The notes below the pieces were generated by a model. That model searched no databases and had not been told where the DNA came from. It saw nothing but the letters and a program-made list of their open reading frames with translations. From Zingiber officinale (taxonomy: Eukaryota; Streptophyta; Magnoliopsida; Zingiberales; Zingiberaceae): a DNA stretch of 64,000 nucleotides. A program made the position numbers and the translations under genes. How positions within the stretch are numbered: position 1 is the stretch's first letter; every line of letters begins with the position of its first letter. Shown here piece by piece: positions 22,430 through 33,388 of this stretch. The stretch covers positions 32,752,011-32,816,010 of the forward strand of contig NC_056000.1 in assembly GCF_018446385.1 (NCBI RefSeq), in the 5' to 3' direction.

Positions 22430-25380
22430 AGCTCGATAAGGCTGGAGATGATTCGCGCTCCAAGGTCGGCCCAGCTGGCGCCCGTGTTCATCCTCCAAAT
22501 AATAAGCGCCCGAGCAGAGCTTTTCGATAACCTTGAAGGGGCCCGCCCAAGGAGCTTCCAGCTTGCCGACGTCGCCGACCAGCTTGACTTTCTTCCAGAC
22601 AAGGTCGTCGACCTGGAATGATCTGGGTATTACGCGCCGGTTGTAGTTTTGCTTCATCCTTTGACGGTACGCCATCAGCCGGACGGACGCCTTGGCTCGC
22701 TCCTCATCAACCAAATCCAACTCTATGTTCCTCCGCTTAGCGTTGCCCTCATCATAATTCTGGATCCGGACGGACTCGACGCCGACTTCGACAGGAATCA
22801 CCGCTTCGCCGCCGTATACCAGATGGAAAGGCGTAACGCCCGTTCCATCCTTTGGAGTCGTTCGGATGGCCCATAGGACGCCCGACACTTCATCCACCCA
22901 ACTTCCTCCCAAATGGTCGAGCCGAGCACGCAGAATGCGAAGAATTTCCTGATTGGCTACTTCAGCTTGACCATTGCTTTGGGGGTATGCCACGGACGTG
23001 AAGTGTTGCTCAATGCCATAACTTTTGCACCAATCTTCGAGCAACTTTCCAGTGAATTGCCGTCCGTTGTGGGAAACAAGTCGGCGAGGGATGCCGAACC
23101 GACAGATAATGTGCTGCCAGATAAACTTCTTGACCATCTGCTCGGTGATCTTGGCTAGTGGCTCTGCCTCCACCCATTTGGAAAAGTAATCAACTGCCAC
23201 AAGTAAAAATTTTCGCTGCCCGGTCGCCATAGGAAACGGACCTACGATATACATTCCCCACTTGTCGAACGGACAGGACACAGTAGCTGCTCTCATTTCT
23301 TCCGCCGGTCGGTGTGAGAAGTTATGATACCTTTGGCAAGAAAGGCACGTCGACACGGTCCGAGCGGCGTCTGCTTGTAAGGTTGGCCAGAAGTATCCGG
23401 TCAGCAGGATCTTCTTAGCGAGCGATCGTCCGCCCGGATGCCCTCCGCATGATCCTTGATGTACTTCTTGGAGGATGTACGTCGAGTCTTTCGAGCTCAC
23501 GCATTTCAACAGCGGGCGAGAGAAGGCCTTCTTGTATAATTGATCTCCAATGAGTGTGAACCGGCCGGCTCTCCTCCTTAACAGCTGGGCTTCATTCCGA
23601 TCGGACGGTGTGGCGCCCGAGCGCAAAAACTCCATGATGGGTGTCCTCCAGTCGCTCGGAAATGTGAGGCCCTCCATCCGGTCGACGTGCGCCACCAAAG
23701 ATACTTGTTCAATTAGCTGCTGGATGGCGACCGGCATTATTGAGCTCGCGAGTTTGGCTAACTCATCGGCCTCTTGATTCTCTGCTCGGGGTATCTTTTG
23801 GATAATAACATCTCTGAAGTCGGCTTTGAGTTTTTCAAAGGCTTCGGCATAGAGTTTGAGCCGAGCGTTATTAATCTCAAAGGTACCTGAGAGCTGCTGG
23901 GCGGCCAACTGAGAGTCTGAATGCAGCATCACCCGTCCAGCCCCTACATGCCGGGCGGCCTGTAAGCCGGCTATAAGGACTTCATACTCTGCCTCATTAT
24001 TCGTAGCTCTATAATCAAGCCGGACGGATAAATGCATCTTCTCTTCTTGGGGAGACAGCAATAATACACCAATACCGCTCCCGAGCCGAGTGGACGATCC
24101 GTCCACAAATATCTTCCACATGGCTTCGGGCTCTGGCCTTTGTACTTCGGTGACAAAATCCGCCAAGGACTGCGCTTTTATCGCCGAACGGGGCTGGTAT
24201 TGAATGTCGAATTCGCTCAACTCTGTAGTCCATTTGATGAGCCGTCCGGACGCTTCTGGATTCAGTAATACTCGTCCGAGCGGGCTATTAGTTTTGACAA
24301 CGATGGTATGCGCCAGGAAGTATGGGCGAAGGCGCCGAGCGGCGAGGACCAAAGCGAAAGCCAGCTTCTCGAGCCCGGTGTAGCGAGATTCAGCATCTTT
24401 TAAAATGTGGCTCAGAAAATATACAGGCTCTTCTCCACTCGCTCTCACTAGTGCCGAGCCGACTGCTTGCTCGGTTAAAGACAAGTAGATACAAAGCGGC
24501 TCGCCCGCAGCTGGCTTGGCTAGTACCGGGAGAGAGTTCAAATATGTCTTCAGATCTTCGAAAGCCCGATCGCATTCCTCATCCCAGTGAGACTTAATGG
24601 CTTTGCGCAAGATTTTGAAGAAAGGTAGGCTCCGGTCGGCGGTTTTGGAGATGAACCTGGACAGAGCAGTTATCCGACCGGTCAAGCGCTGCACCTCCCT
24701 CAGATTTCTTGGAGGCGGCATATCTTGTAGATCTTTCACCTTGCTGGGATTTGCTTCGATACCACGCTCGGTCACTATGTAACCCAAGAAACGTCCTCCT
24801 TTTGCTCCGAACAGACACTTCTGAGGGTTTAGCTTGACTCCATATTTTCGTAGCGTTCGGAAAGTTTCCTCCATGTCTTCGAAGAGATCGGCCGCTCGGA
24901 CGAACTTGATGAGAATGTCGTCCACGTATACTTCCAGATTTCGCCCGATCTGCTCTTTGAATACTTTGTTCATCAAGCGCTGATAAGTGGCTCCCGCGTT
25001 CTTCAGTCCGAACGGCATTACATTATAGCAGTAGGTGTCGTCGGCTGTGACAAAGCTGACTTTTTCTTGATCTTCACGGGCGAGCGGCACTTGATGATAG
25101 CCTTGGTAAGCGTCGAGCATACATATCAGCTCGCAGCCTGCGGTGGAGTCCACCAGTTGATCGATCCGCGGCAGAGGATAAAAGTCTTTCGGGCAAGCTT
25201 TGTTGAGATCCCGAAAATCTATGCACACTCTCCACTTGTTGCCCGGCTTGGAGACTAATACTACGTTCGCCAGCCAGCTCAGGAACTGAACCTCGCATAT
25301 ATGGCCGGCCTCCAAAAGCTTCTCAACTTCTGCACGGATGATGACATTCTGTTCGACGCTAAAATCCCTTTTTCTCTGCT
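22430..25380 (-). pseudogene. Gypsy pol region: RT, RNase H, aRNase H, integrase (fossil)
   Basis: In element order: reverse transcriptase with VYVDDILIKF and LPRIDQLVDST; a retroviral-type RNase H with LSLTEQAVGSAL; an archaeal-type RNase H starting WKIFVDGSSTRLGSGIGVLL with TNNEAEYEVLIAGL; then integrase with an HHCC zinc motif (CLSCQRYHNFSHRP), the DDE region (VDYFSKWVEAEPLAKI, SNGQAEVANQEILR) and a C-terminal GAYYLEDEHG segment. The second RNase H is diagnostic of the Tat lineage. The region is largely open and well preserved. Confidence 0.9.
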
Positions 25381-25429
25381 TCACAGGCCGAGCGTCCGGT
25401 CGGACATGCAGCTCGTGCTACGCTATGCT

Positions 25430-27236
25430 CGGCGAAATTCCGGGTAGCTCATGCGTCGACCAGACGAAGACATCACAGTTTCTCTGGAAGCATTTGAGCA
25501 CTTCCTCTTTCTGGTTGGCCTCTAGATCGGACGCAATGAAGGTCGTGGCCTCCGATCGGGTCGGGTGAATCTGCACTTCCTCTTTTTCTTCATAGATCAA
25601 AGAGGGCGGCTTTTCAGTGATAGCGTTTACCTCGATTCGGGGCGTCTTCCGAGCGGAATTGGCTTCTGCTCGGATCATCTCGACGTAGCATCGCCGAGCT
25701 GCTAGTTGATCTCCCCGTACTTCTCCCACTTTGTCCTCCACGGGGAACTTGATCTTCTGGTGGAAGGTGGAGACGGCCACTCGGAACTCGCTGAGCGCCG
25801 GTCGTCCCAAAATGACGTTGTATGATGAGGGAGAGTCGACCACCACAAAGTTTGTTGTCCGCGTCCTTCTGAGCGGCTCCTCTCCCAATGAGATAGTCAG
25901 TCGGATCTGTCCGACCGGCTGAACTTCGTTGCCCGTAAACCCATAGAGGGGGGTCGTCATGGGCAGCAGCTCGGCTCGATCGATTTGTAGTTGGTCGAAG
26001 GCTTTTTTGAATATGATATTGACCGAGCTCCCTGTGTCAATAAAAACGCGGTGGATAGTGTAATTGGCTATTACCGCTTTGATGAGGAGAGCGTCGTCAT
26101 GAGGCACTTCGACTCCTTCCAAGTCTCTGGGCCCAAAGCTTATCTCGGGTCCGCTCGCCCTTTCCTGACTGCAACCGACTGCATGGATTTGGAGCTGCCT
26201 GACGCTAGCCTTCCTTGCTCGGTTAGAGTCGCCTCTGGTCGGACCACCAGCTATAATGTTGATTTCACCTTGGGAAGTGTTGTTTCTATTCTCTTCTTCC
26301 CGAGCGGACGGTCTGGGTTGTTCCTTGGACATCCGAGGATTGTCTACACGCCTAAGAGTATGCTGCCGCTCGGGAGTTTGCCTTTGCCGGCGATCAGATA
26401 TAGTCCGATCGGCTCCGTGAGTCCTCTGTCGCCTGTCGGACGATGGTGATCGACGGCCACCACTCCGGGGAACGGGATGGGCGATCAGGGGAAGACTCCG
26501 ACAATCTCTGGTATTGTGCGTATCCGTCCGGTGGAATGAGCAGAACATGGGGGTCCACTTCTTTTTTGGCTTGGGTCGCTCGGCTGCAACTTCTTGGACA
26601 TGGGACCTAACATGGGGGGAGCGGATTGCTTCAGACCTTGGTCCTCTTAGCGGCTGATGAGCAGCGTGCGGCTTCCGCTCGGCCGGAGGAGCCCGCTCGG
26701 TTGGAGTTTCCTTTCTTCGGGCAGCTTGGGCTTCCTCCACATTGATGTATTCGTTGGCCCGATGCAGCATATGATCGTAGTCTCGGGGGCGGCTTTCGAA
26801 CGAGCGAGCGGAAGAAGTCCCCGTCCACGAGGCCTTGTGTAAATGCGTTCATCATTGTCTCTGAGGTGGCTGTTGGAATGTCCATGGCCACCTGGTTGAA
26901 CCGCTGAATATAAGCTTTGAGCGGCTCTCTTGGCTCTTGCTTGATGGCGAAGAGGCTCACGCTAGTCTTCTGGTAGCGCCGACTACTGGCGAAATGGTGG
27001 AGGAAGGCCGTACGGAAGTCTTTAAAGCTTGTAATGGATCCGTCCGGCAGCCTCCGAAACCACCGTTGAGCCGATCCAGAGAGGGTGGTCAGAAAAACTC
27101 GACACTTCACCCCATCTGTATATTGGTGAAGGGTAGCCGTATTGTCAAATTTACCCAAGTGATCGTCCGGGTCGGTGGTTCCATTGTATTCACCGATCGC
27201 CGGGGGCACATAGTGCTTTGGCAAAGGGTCCTTCAA
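25430..27236 (-). pseudogene. Gypsy gag and protease region (fossil)
   Basis: The upstream part carries a retrotransposon gag core (WFRRLPDGSITSFKDFRTAF, LKAYIQRFNQVAMDI). The downstream part has an Arg-rich linker, then an aspartic protease with FIDTGSSVNIIF and VILGRPALSEF. Gag and protease-pol lie in more than one frame, as is usual. This part contains one or two breaks. Confidence 0.85.
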
Positions 27237-27602
27237 GATGGCCTCTGAGAACTGACGATTGACCCGCTCGGGCGAAACATCCGCTCAGGGGGCTTTGCCT
27301 TTTCTATTATCCCGCATTAGTACTTCGTCTGACGAAGAGCCTCTGTCGCGATTAGCTGCTGCGGCTTCAGGAGGAGTGCGGAAGAGAGCTCGATGGAAGG
27401 GAACTGTGGCCTGTGGTACTTCCGCTCGGTCACCTGATGCTGATGTGGCTTGCTGCTCAGGCCGCTCGGCTGGTGCCTTCTATTTTTGTTCCACAAGCTT
27501 AGCGGCCCTTAACTCGATCAGAGCGTCGAGTTCCTCCATGGAAAGCGTCACCGTGTCCTGTCGTCCAGCCTCGTCCATTGCTTCCGTTCGGATGCAGGAG
27601 CG

Positions 27603-27620
27603 TTCCCACAGACGGCGCCA
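27603..27620 (-). promoter_or_regulatory. Primer-binding site of the Gypsy element
   Basis: The complement reads TGGCGCCGTCTGTGGGAA, 3 bp inside the 5' LTR. It is a tRNA 3'-end complement of the kind found in Tat-lineage elements. Confidence 0.75.
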
Positions 27621-27623
27621 AAT

Positions 27624-28494
27624 TGATCCTGTCCGAAAGCTGAATCAACGGACGCTGGGCATGTGGCGCTCTCCGATTGCTGACATGGGTCTTTGAATGC
27701 TGGTGCGAACTTCCGGCGATCCTGCAAAGAAGTCGGGCCAGGAAGGGGTTCCCGGCGACGACCCTCCGACGCTCAAGTCAAGCAAGCTAACAGTGAAGAA
27801 GTGGCTGCAAAAATTGTAGAACACGTACCTCCGGCGAAGTATAAGGCTCCTTATATAGAGCGGTGAAAGAGCTCACGCACACCTACCGAGGCAAATACGT
27901 GTCTTTAGCCCATACCTTGGTATGTGTTTGTCAGAGAGCTTACCTGACTCCATACTGCTACAGTCCAGGCACGTCTTCGATGGGACAGCAGAACACCTTG
28001 CCGCCAGATTTGGAGTATGACCTAGTCATAGGACTTGACAGCTGTCATAAGATGTTCCTTGTCCTTCTCTCCCTACTCCATGCCGGGGCGTCCGGCCGAT
28101 AGGCACTCATCTCCCGTCCGACCGGCCGGCACTCGTCTCCCATCCGGCCGGCCGACACTCATCTCACGTCCGGCCGACCGACACTCACATCACGTCCGGC
28201 CCTCCATATGCATCGGTATGCTGGGGAGATCCTCGGTAAGGTGCTATGGGGGAACTGCTAGCAGTATGTTACCTTATGTCTATGGCTGAGCATGACTTCC
28301 GCTCGGCCCTTCGTTACTATTCAATTGAGCGTCGGAACCCCGACTCCTGTCGGGGCGCCTTTTGCCATCGGTTATTCACTGGTCGGCCGGCCGGGAGGTC
28401 AGCCCATCCTTCTCCGGTCGGCCACCTGGCCCTTTGACTTCCACGTGGCGTTGACCTCTCAAAATGGGGGTCCCCTGTTCTAACCGCCAGATCA
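27624..28494 (-). repeat. 5' LTR of the Gypsy element
   Basis: 871 bp, starting and ending in the same TGATC/GATCA termini as the 3' LTR. A CCTTATATAGAG segment near 27847 is present in both LTRs, but on + its complement would not serve the minus-strand transcript simply, so the promoter is left unassigned. Confidence 0.9.
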
Positions 28495-29192
28495 CTTTCT
28501 CTCTCCTCAATCTCTTCCATCACACTCTCTTCCTTCTTTTTTTCCTCATCACACTTTCTCTCTCCTCAATCTCTCCCATCACACTTTCTTTTCTCTTTTT
28601 TCTCATCACACTTTCTCTCTCATCATACTTTCTCTCTCCTCAATCTCTCTTATCACACTTCTTCCTTTTTTCCTCAACATACTTTCTCTCTCATCATACT
28701 TTCTCTCTCCTCAATTTCTCCCATCATATTCACTATTCTTTTTTTCTCTCACCATACTTTCTCTCTCCTCAATCTCTCTCATCACATTCTCTCTCCTCAT
28801 TTTTTCTCACTATATTTTCTCTCTCTTCATCCTCTCCCATCATACTTTCTCTCACATCATATTTTCTCTCATCATGCTCTCTCCAATTACACTCTCTTTT
28901 TTTATTTTCTCTCATCATACTTTCTCTCTTTTCATTCTTTCTTATCACACTTTCTCTCTCATCATTCTCTTTCATCATATTTTTCTCTCACATTTATCTT
29001 TCTCTCACATCTAATTTTTTCTCTTATTTTCTTTAAGGGTAAAAAAGGAAACTTTGATTTATTCCGATAGAAGATATACAACTAACCAAACATTGCTTTT
29101 AAGAGTGATATCGATGCTCATATCCATTCCCATTTCACAATACAATGATTCCCATTCCGATTCCTATTCCTAGAAAAGAACCAAACGCCCCC

Positions 29193-29884
29193 TGATATTT
29201 TAATGCACTAACATCTTCGATGTGCTATTTCAATTTCGAAGTACAATCATTAAATCTTTTGCAAAGCAAGCCAAATTTCCACTCAAAGTTGATAACTTTC
29301 CCAAAAATCTGAAATTTTAGTCTTTTAGATGTGCTACAAGAATCTGCTTATGAAGCAGAAAACAAACAGAATTTCACTGAATCAGTCAGAAAGATTGCGA
29401 TTCAATTTAGCAAGATGATCCAAACATAAGTATAAAACTGCTTCCTAATGGCTTAACATATCGAACTTCCAAAGAGGGTAACCATTTAAGCAATTCTTTT
29501 GCAAGCTTCCTAAAGTCTATAGCAGTATCAGAAAAGATCAGCTACAAATAAAACTAAATAATGAGCTAAAAATGCATCTTGATTTGCCGATCTAATCAAA
29601 CTCATTAGGAATTACATGTGTGAGATCTAATTACTTTCAGATATGTATGTCATTTATGTTCAGATCTCAAACTGAGCAGGCTTAGAGATAAAGAAATCCT
29701 CTATGCATCGGACTTTTCTTCCTCTTGAGTAAGATTTCAGTAGGAAAGGAAATTTTAGCGATGTTCTTTGGGGGGAAAAAAATCGTTGCAAAAACAAAGA
29801 CGGGAGGAAGCAACATCTTGAAGTAGGCAAGTAAAACCAGACGATATGTTTTAAGGAAGAAGAAGGGATTCTTGGAAACATTAC
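29193..29884. other. Presumed intron DNA between element and exon 1 of the split gene
   Basis: AT-rich. It starts right after the TGA target duplication of the Tourist-like element. I found no further exon with certainty. Confidence 0.4.
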
Positions 29885-30169
29885 CCCAGGGCTAACAGAA
29901 ACCGGAGGGGGGAACTCCCTTCCCATCTCAACGGCGGTTGACCTAAAGAGCAAATAGCGGCTGTTCGTCGCTCTAGTGGTCATCTTCTCCTGATGCATCC
30001 TCTGGTGTCGCGATAGGCTGCCGGGATGGAGCGCGGCGATCCGTATCCAATTGAGCATGCCGGCGAGCTTCCGCCACCAGTTCTTGGGAGGCTTTAAGAG
30101 GGGAAGATCGCTGGATCCACCGAGATTTGGCGTCTGAGAGTCGCCCATTGGCTCCTTGCCCCGGGACAT
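29885..30169 (-). CDS. First exon of an unrecognised gene (95 codons)
   Basis: ATG at 30169 (minus) opens 95 codons ending GTTAGCCCTGGG|gtaatg, phase 0. The protein starts MSRGKEPMGDSQTPNLGGSS, continues with PLLKPPKNWWRKLAGMLNWI, and is rich in basic residues. A TATA box (complement TATAAATAGAGG) lies about 180-190 bp upstream in a GC-rich leader, so this end looks like a real promoter and start. I do not recognise the family; the NWWRKLAGMLNWIRIA segment is the most conserved-looking part. The intron that follows contains the large Tourist-like element and its Gypsy insert. The next good same-strand, same-phase acceptor with a closing exon is at 16332. Confidence 0.5.
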
Positions 30170-30346
30170 CGCAGAGAAGGGGGGCGTCGATCTCCGATCA
30201 CCGCCGCTGGGGAGGGATCGGATCTCCGGAGCCGATCAAGGCCCAGATCTGACCGGATAGAACGATGGAAGGGGAGATTAGTCGGCGACAGAGAAAGGGA
30301 GTGAGGCGATGAGGCCGTCCGCTTGCGAGTGGCGGACCTCTCTTCC

Positions 30347-30358
30347 TCTCTATTTATA
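30347..30358 (-). promoter_or_regulatory. TATA box for the gene starting at 30169
   Basis: The complement reads TATAAATAGAGG, preceded by a GC-richer region and followed by a leader ending in the 30169 ATG. Confidence 0.5.
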
Positions 30359-30601
30359 TGCGACTCTGCGATCTGACCGTGGAAACGGAGGCTGTTGGCG
30401 CCAAAAATAATAATTATTTATAATTGTTATATATATTATAATTATAATTTAGATAAATTAATAAATAACTTTATTCATAAATTATTCACAAGTATATAAT
30501 TTACTAGAGCTACGGATCATCTAAATCAATCCAAAAGCGATCCTGAATCGCCTATCAAAATCTCTAAAATGGATGATTGAAATGGACTGGGAAGCACTGA
30601 C

Positions 30602-31720
30602 TTAGATTGCCAAATTTTCTTTGTTGCTTTCGACAATTTTCTCGAGTTCTTTTCGCTCGGAAGCTATTAAGCTCTTCACAGTGTCGAAGGCGGTGAGCTT
30701 GATACTGCAAGCGGTTACTTGCCTTAGTCGATAAATTGCAAAGCTTAATTGCGGAAATAAGTGTGTGAAAAACAATAACCACCTGCTATTTGGAAGGCTT
30801 TTCAATGCGTTGGGAACGAACCCTCGATATAGTCCAATAACACCATCACGCTCCACAATTCCTGAAGAACAGCGATCCAAGATCGCACAAGTTATTCAAA
30901 ACAAATGAATGAACTAAAAACAAACTTGAAAATACGGTCCGAGAAAGTTTCTGCAGTTCCTTCTTCGTTCCATATAGCATCACATTTCGTAAGGGTTTAA
31001 ATGCTAGAAGAAGGTACTACTAAAAAATAAAACGCAGAGTTTTTTTTTAAAAAAAAAATAACTGAACTTACTAATTGGATTTAACCGAGATTTTACTCAC
31101 CACTGCATATAACATGACATTTTTCAAGGGTTAAAACGCTAGAAGAAGGTGCTGCTAAAAATTCTAGACTAAGTTAGCAACACCTGATACAGAACAATTG
31201 ATTTCAAGCTTTCTCATGCAATCTTATCAGAGTTGTTGTTTATCGATCAAATCAATGCTTACAAAAACAACTTTAAGACAGTCCTAATCAAAATATTCAT
31301 TAACATTTAGTGTCGATAAAAAACAACCAATTGTAAATAAGTTCATTAACTGAGGAAAGCATCTAGTATAGTATTGTAAGGTGAGCCTTTCATTTGCATT
31401 TGTCCTCTCACAGTGTCCAGAGGGTAGCACAAAAGCGTTGCCGAGATCGTGAGCAGTTGAGAGGGACGTTTCCGGCTTCGTAAGGTATTTTTCTGGAAGT
31501 GACTTCTTGAACCTAATAATTGCAGATCAATAATAGCAAGGTCAACATGAGTTCAAGTCGAGTTGGCTTTCCTTTAGCTGCTACTAATAGAAATCAATGG
31601 AGTAACCTCACAAATCAAGAACACAAAGTTCACTGCGATATAAGGCGCTATCGATATGAGAGGACCAGGACCAGAATAAAATGATGCAAAACCTTCTTCT
31701 CTTAGCATGCTAAGAGCCAC
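30602..31720 (-). pseudogene. Decayed 3' exons of a chloroplast envelope ADP,ATP-carrier-like gene
   Basis: Minus-strand exon relics at about 31720-31613, 31512-31350, 30861-30783 and 30704-30602. They match the C-terminal half of the mitochondrial-carrier-family protein known as envelope ADP,ATP carrier (EAAC/TAAC-type): VALSMLREEGFASFYSGPGP, then IAPYIAVNF, then KKSLPEKYLTKPETSLSTA, then ATLLCYPLDTVRGQMQMKGS with the carrier signature PLDTVR, then GVIGLYRGFVPNALKSLPNS and SIKLTAFDTVKSLIASERKE. The last intron (30782-30705) still has GT-AG. Decay: a 1-base frame slip splits STA from LLTISATLL in the second exon (about 31460); that exon also ends out of frame and has lost its GT donor (AG|TT). 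The N-terminal half is absent from the window. The family moves adenine nucleotides across plastid membranes. Confidence 0.75.
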
Positions 31721-32555
31721 CTGAAAAATAAAACTAATTATTTAGCTTGTATACGCAACTAGAAGTAAAAAGAAAAAAGAAAAATATTAGCCATTGCCTG
31801 GGACATGGTTTTAGAACCGGGTGCTACTGCAAGCTTAAGCCTTATGACATCAAGTGGGTACGTTTCCTAAATTTATCGAAATTTCAAAATTTTGGCATTA
31901 CTTCAACATGTCTCAAAGGGCTAAACGAAGTGTACAAGCACTTGTTTTACATCCAAAAACTCACTAGAGTGGATGACATCCCAACACAGGCACCTGAAAC
32001 AAGTCTACTGAAACAAATCTACTGAGAAGAAAGTTCCCCGTTCTTGTTCCTGAAGAGTTTCTAATGGCTCGGTTTTACTCATCGGGATTTTTCATTGTCT
32101 GACTTCACTTACTAAAACTTTCCATTGTTTAGCTTCACTCACGAGGATTTTTCATTTGTCCGGCTTCACTTACTAGGACTTTTGTCAATTATTTGACTTC
32201 ACTCACTAGGTCTTCTCCAATGCTCGGCTTTACTCACCAGAACTTCACTTACCATAACTTTTCACATCAAGTGTCCGGTCAACATTGACACGCTTGATTT
32301 TCTTCTTCTGTCATCCATTCTGTTGGTCTTGTCATTGTCTGACTTTTAGTTAGGACTTTTTCAGTCAAGTATCCAATCAACCTTGACCTACTTGACTACT
32401 CTCTTACTTCAAATTGGTTAACATTTGACTAGCGGAGACTTGTACCAATATTCTCCCTAATGGACAATTGCACCTGCAATCTCCATAATTGTTAAACATT
32501 AAAACTCAGGCTTGAATCAAACTGGTCAACTTTGACCTAGGAAAAATTACGCCAA
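31721..32555. repeat. Degenerate minisatellite-like DNA
   Basis: From about 32060 to 32420 a phrase like 'tc(g/c)gcttcactcactaggacttttc' recurs at irregular spacing. No gene was found. Confidence 0.45.
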
Positions 32556-32556
32556 C

Positions 32557-33010
32557 ACCAACATCTGGTCAAACCTATGGGTCTTTCACTTCTCCTAGAC
32601 CAACCCTCTTTCATATATTCAGTCGGTTATAATGTCGATCAGGTTTATATAGCTCAGCATTTTTGTAACCTATACGTACGCAAGATAGATGTTAGGCATT
32701 CTCATTACAAATCCGATCGGACAAAAGTACTGATTAGATCTCTCAGGACTCAGTTCCCCATTATTCAGAGATAAGTATCCTAGCATACGACCGATCAAGA
32801 ATATAATTGGTCGAGACTATGGGACTTGGCTCCCTGTTTAACATCAGATCCCTGGCATCACAATATATCGCAGAACGACCTAGAGGTCGAACGATCTTAC
32901 AGGACTCATCACCTTGCTTATGTACCAATCTGCCAGCTGGATATGCTCGGATACTAGGGCCTTGAAAAAAGTATCTACTGCATAAAACAAAAGGGATTTT
33001 AGTTAGTAAT
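32557..33010. repeat. Left copy of an old LTR-like repeat
   Basis: From 'caacatctggtcaaacctatgggtc' through 'caccttgcttatgtaccaatctg' it parallels 47059-47430 at roughly 85% by eye. The two copies flank the Copia insertion and the older DNA around it, and may be remnants of two LTRs of one old element. Confidence 0.55.
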
Positions 33011-33388
33011 AACATAATGACTAAGTTTTTAAGGCTTACCGAAAGAGCAAGGAAGCGACGCTCAGACGGGGCTCAATCTAAACAAGTAAAGTAGGCTCAA
33101 CTTGGGAGCCCGAAATGATAGGTCACCCAGCTTCTTTGAGTAGGAAATGAAGGTCGGGTTGTGCTTAAAGTTCCAAAGTCGGGAATAGGGAAAGGTCGGA
33201 TCACCATTCAGTCAGTCAAGAAACAAACTCAAGTATTTGAATGGAAAAGAAACAGAACTTCCATCCCTTATTCGAGGAAGACGGATCCTTAAAAAACACT
33301 GCCTTGGGACGAGATTGGAACAAAAAGACCCCAACTCTGATTTATTGGGATATAAAAAATAATGAAAGTTACGAAGAGTTGAAGACAT

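Larger units (their letters stand above)
17378..28494 (-). mobile_element. Ty3/Gypsy LTR retrotransposon fossil, Tat lineage, 11.1 kb
   Basis: Transcribed on the minus strand. LTRs lie at 27624-28494 (5') and 17378-18406 (3'), both TGATC...GATCA, with a 5-bp target duplication CTTTC at 17373-17377 and 28495-28499. A primer-binding site sits 3 bp inside the 5' LTR and a purine tract beside the 3' LTR. The order gag, protease, reverse transcriptase, RNase H, second archaeal-type RNase H, integrase marks the Tat (Ogre/Retand) lineage. So does an antisense accessory ORF region between pol and the 3' LTR. It is structurally nearly whole with a few breaks. The LTRs differ by about six sites in the first 250 bp (about 2-3%, nearly all transitions), suggesting an age of around one million years at common plant rates. 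Confidence 0.92.
16942..29192. mobile_element. Large Tourist-like non-autonomous element, split by a Gypsy insertion
   Basis: Its ends are GGGGGCATTTGGTTTAGGG (16942) and CCAAACGCCCCC (to 29192), flanked by TGA on both sides as a 3-bp target duplication. After removing the nested LTR element (17378-28494 and one 5-bp duplication) it is about 1.13 kb. The interior is largely pyrimidine-rich repeats such as CTCTCATCACACTTTCTCTC, plus blocks reading 'aatgggaatcattgattccc'. There is no transposase. The frame at 28464-29036 is only this simple sequence translated. Confidence 0.7.

Noticed and set aside
28464-29036. 190-codon Ser/Leu/Phe repeat frame
   Set aside because: Translation of CTCTCATCACACTTT simple sequence in the Tourist-like element; a membrane protein is not supported.
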